Below the pieces are notes generated by a model. That model ran no database searches, had not been told where the DNA came from, and saw only the letters and a program-made list of their open reading frames with translations. A stretch of DNA of 6,831 bases from Neisseriaceae bacterium (GTDB taxonomy: Bacteria; Pseudomonadota; Gammaproteobacteria; Burkholderiales; Neisseriaceae): positions 1-6,831 of the forward strand of contig JAFSQZ010000213.1 in the NCBI GenBank assembly GCA_017446355.1, written 5' to 3'. Positions 5,081 through 6,831 of the stretch are shown here, piece by piece; positions within the stretch are counted from its first letter, which is position 1; each line of letters starts with the position of its first letter. The position numbers were made by a program, and so were the translations under genes.

Positions 5081-6831
5081 TTAAACTAATTTTCTTTCAA
5101 TAATTTTTTCAAGCAACGTCTTTTTGTTGTAAACAGCGACAATTTCGTATTCTCCGCGTATTCTTATTAAAAAGTAAGCATCTTTAAATGGTCGGCTGCC
5201 GTAAAATTTCAATGATTTAGATTGTATAACAGCGTAAACATCTTTGCTTACATTTTCAAACGCGCCTATTATTTTGTATTTACTACCATTTCTCCGTGCT
5301 TGCAAGCTTTTTCGCACAATACGCTCAACATCATCTTTTACTGTATCATCTACTGGATAATCAAGCTGTTCAGCTATTTTTTCATCTAGTGAATTTTCTT
5401 CAATTGTTGCTTTTTCTGCACTTTCATCAATTTTTAATTTTGAGTGTTTGAAGATAAAATCCATTATTTCGCTTTTCTCTTGCGACAAATAGCCGATAAT
5501 CATTTGTGCCATTTGTGGGTCTTTTTGCATCATTAAGGCAGCATCTTTTGCATTGGATAAATAGCCCAATCCCATTGAAAACACTTCGGTTAAATTGTCG
5601 GTATAATATTTACCGATATATGGATTGATAAAATCGCCTTTATAGGCTACTTCGCTTTTATCAAGGTATCCTTTGCCTGTTAGCTCGTGTAACGTATATA
5701 TTTTTTCGCTTTCTCTTTTATCACGCAAGAAATTGTTTGCTAAAATTTTTGCTTTACTATCCAATTCAAGGCAATGCCCCATTTCGTGCCACAATGAAGT
5801 TTTGTTAAAATCACTGTCAACAGAAATAGTTTGATTTGTTCTGTTTCTAACGCCACTAACGTTTGCTCTATAATCTCCTTTTGTTTGAATACGCAAAACA
5901 CCAAGCTTGCCATTGGTTAAGCGATAAAATTCAGCAGCATCTTTTAGCATTTTTTCTTTTGGATATTTATTCAACTCTCCTTTTTTGTTAAGGCGTTTCA
6001 CTACTGCATCATCAATAATAAGATTATTTTTCGCCCATTCTAATGCTTCGTCTTCGGTAATGGTTGATTTTTCATTTAAAGCATCAATAATAACTTTACC
6101 TACCCGAAACTCGGTATTTTCCAATGTTTCAATTTCTTTTTTGATTTCCTTGTAACTGTCTTGTTCTTGATACTGTTCAAGGTATTTTTTATTGCGGATT
6201 TTTTTGACTTTTTCATATTCTTTTACAATTTTTTCTTTCTCAATAATCAAATCGCTTACTGGTTCATTGTATCTTCTTCTTTCACTTATTCTGTCTAGTG
6301 TGTCGTAATATTTTCTTCTTAAAACATCAAGACCTGTTTCTTTATTCAATTTTTCAACAAGTTCTTTTGTATCACTGTTTCCGTCAATAAAATCTTCGTT
6401 CTCAATGTATTTAATACGTTCTCTTAACTTATTAAACAATTTAATGCTTTCTTCTGAAATTTCTTTATTGTTTGGTTGAGAAATAACATCGTCAATAAAT
6501 TGTTTGCCTATTTCTTGATTACGCTCAATTGAAAGTTTTTCACTTTCTTCGTTTTTTTCTTCTAATTTTTTCAAAACGTCATTAAATAAATCATCATCAA
6601 GCGGATTGTTAAACGCTTTTTCTTTTTCTTGTTCTATTTCTTTTATTTTCAAATAGTTATCCGATGTCAACGAAATGGATTTCGTAGAGTTCAGGCTGCC
6701 TGAAACTTCTTTTTCACTCTCGTTCTGTTTATTCTGTGATAACACACGCAAAAAATCTTTTAATGGCAAAACTTCAAAACCATTTTCTTTTAACTCTTTT
6801 ATGTATGCTAGGTATCTTTCAAAATTTCCAT
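5081..6831 (-). CDS. Large protein with zincin-type metallopeptidase domain (5' end outside window)
   Basis: The reading frame is open to the right edge, adding about 20 codons before the TTG at 6767-6769. No credible start is visible, so that TTG is not taken as the start. Numbering from it as residue 1, residues 35-220 are Lys/Glu-rich and helical, probably coiled coil. Residues 328-332 are HEMGH (codons 5774-5788), the zinc-binding HExxH motif. Downstream, NPYIGKYYTDNLTEVFSMG holds Glu395 (5585-5587), a likely third zinc ligand as in gluzincins. A last domain (about 475-562) has alternating strands and may bind substrate or partner. The pattern HEMGH, then a YY..xTEvfsmg motif, resembles metallopeptidase domains at the end of phage head-morphogenesis (MuF-type) proteins and polymorphic toxins. 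The N-terminal part that would settle this lies outside the window. No signal peptide can be judged. A DUS in frame encodes SGSLN at residues 23-27. Base composition looks more AT-rich than in the tail genes. Confidence 0.8.
   Translation of the reverse strand, partial: GNFERYLAYIKELKENGFEVLPLKDFLRVLSQNKQNESEKEVSGSLNSTKSISLTSDNYLKIKEIEQEKEKAFNNPLDDDLFNDVLKKLEEKNEESEKLSIERNQEIGKQFIDDVISQPNNKEISEESIKLFNKLRERIKYIENEDFIDGNSDTKELVEKLNKETGLDVLRRKYYDTLDRISERRRYNEPVSDLIIEKEKIVKEYEKVKKIRNKKYLEQYQEQDSYKEIKKEIETLENTEFRVGKVIIDALNEKSTITEDEALEWAKNNLIIDDAVVKRLNKKGELNKYPKEKMLKDAAEFYRLTNGKLGVLRIQTKGDYRANVSGVRNRTNQTISVDSDFNKTSLWHEMGHCLELDSKAKILANNFLRDKRESEKIYTLHELTGKGYLDKSEVAYKGDFINPYIGKYYTDNLTEVFSMGLGYLSNAKDAALMMQKDPQMAQMIIGYLSQEKSEIMDFIFKHSKLKIDESAEKATIEENSLDEKIAEQLDYPVDDTVKDDVERIVRKSLQARRNGSKYKIIGAFENVSKDVYAVIQSKSLKFYGSRPFKDAYFLIRIRGEYEIVAVYNKKTLLEKIIERKLV
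6690..6704 (-). repeat. DNA uptake sequence (DUS) inside the metallopeptidase gene
   Basis: AGGCAGCCTGAA lies on the minus strand, in the coding direction. It is read in the same frame as the two sheath copies and again gives Ser-Gly-Ser-Leu-Asn, in a low-complexity linker-like stretch. Confidence 0.85.

Noticed and set aside
6767..6769. TTG as the start of the metallopeptidase gene
   Set aside because: The frame stays open upstream to the window edge with a plausible protein sequence (GNFERYLAYIKELKENGFEV), and no binding site precedes the TTG.
6829..6831. ATG at the right edge on the minus strand
   Set aside because: It is in a different frame from the metallopeptidase and reaches a stop after seven codons.

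Overview
The window looks like chromosomal DNA from a low-GC member of the Neisseriaceae. The main evidence is seven perfect copies of the 15-base word TTCAGGCAGCCTGAA (or its reverse complement). This word contains AGGCAGCCTGAA, the DNA uptake sequence (DUS) dialect I associate with Kingella-type species. Its other strand contains AGGCTGCCTGAA, the Simonsiella-type dialect, so the genus cannot be fixed from the repeat alone.

Layout. (1) Positions 1-306 hold no gene. They contain one arm of a 123-bp inverted repeat, structured hairpin repeats, a DUS and a terminator. (2) Positions 307-4290, plus strand, form a compact contractile-tail module: a small protein with an AT-hook-like start, a tail sheath protein, an acidic/basic protein with an EF-hand-like loop, a probable tail tube or tube-junction protein, and a probable gp25-like baseplate protein. 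(3) Positions 4291-4667 hold no gene. They contain the other arm of the inverted repeat, two more hairpin repeats, an AT-only hairpin, and the terminator and DUS that end the minus-strand operon. (4) Positions 4668-6831, minus strand, hold a long protein with an HEMGH zinc-peptidase motif, running off the right edge, followed 14 bp later by a small, very acidic protein. This pair resembles a phage-linked metallopeptidase toxin or effector and its partner, but that reading is inference.

How it fits together. Sheath, tube and gp25-like proteins are core parts of a contractile phage tail, tailocin or related injection device. The set stops abruptly after the gp25-like gene: no tape measure, baseplate J, fibres or lysis genes are visible. 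The tail block is bracketed by nearly identical inverted repeats and points against the minus-strand genes. Flipping it between the repeats would make all seven genes codirectional, so a past or ongoing inversion is a reasonable hypothesis. DUS copies lie inside the tail genes, three times in frame coding Ser-Gly-Ser-Leu-Asn, which suggests long residence in a naturally transformable host rather than a recent phage arrival.

The most unusual non-coding signal is the hairpin repeat family. Five complete copies share the flanks ATTRC-CAC and TC-GYAAT around an inner stem whose sequence changes freely while base pairing is kept. Even the outer stem shows a compensatory change.
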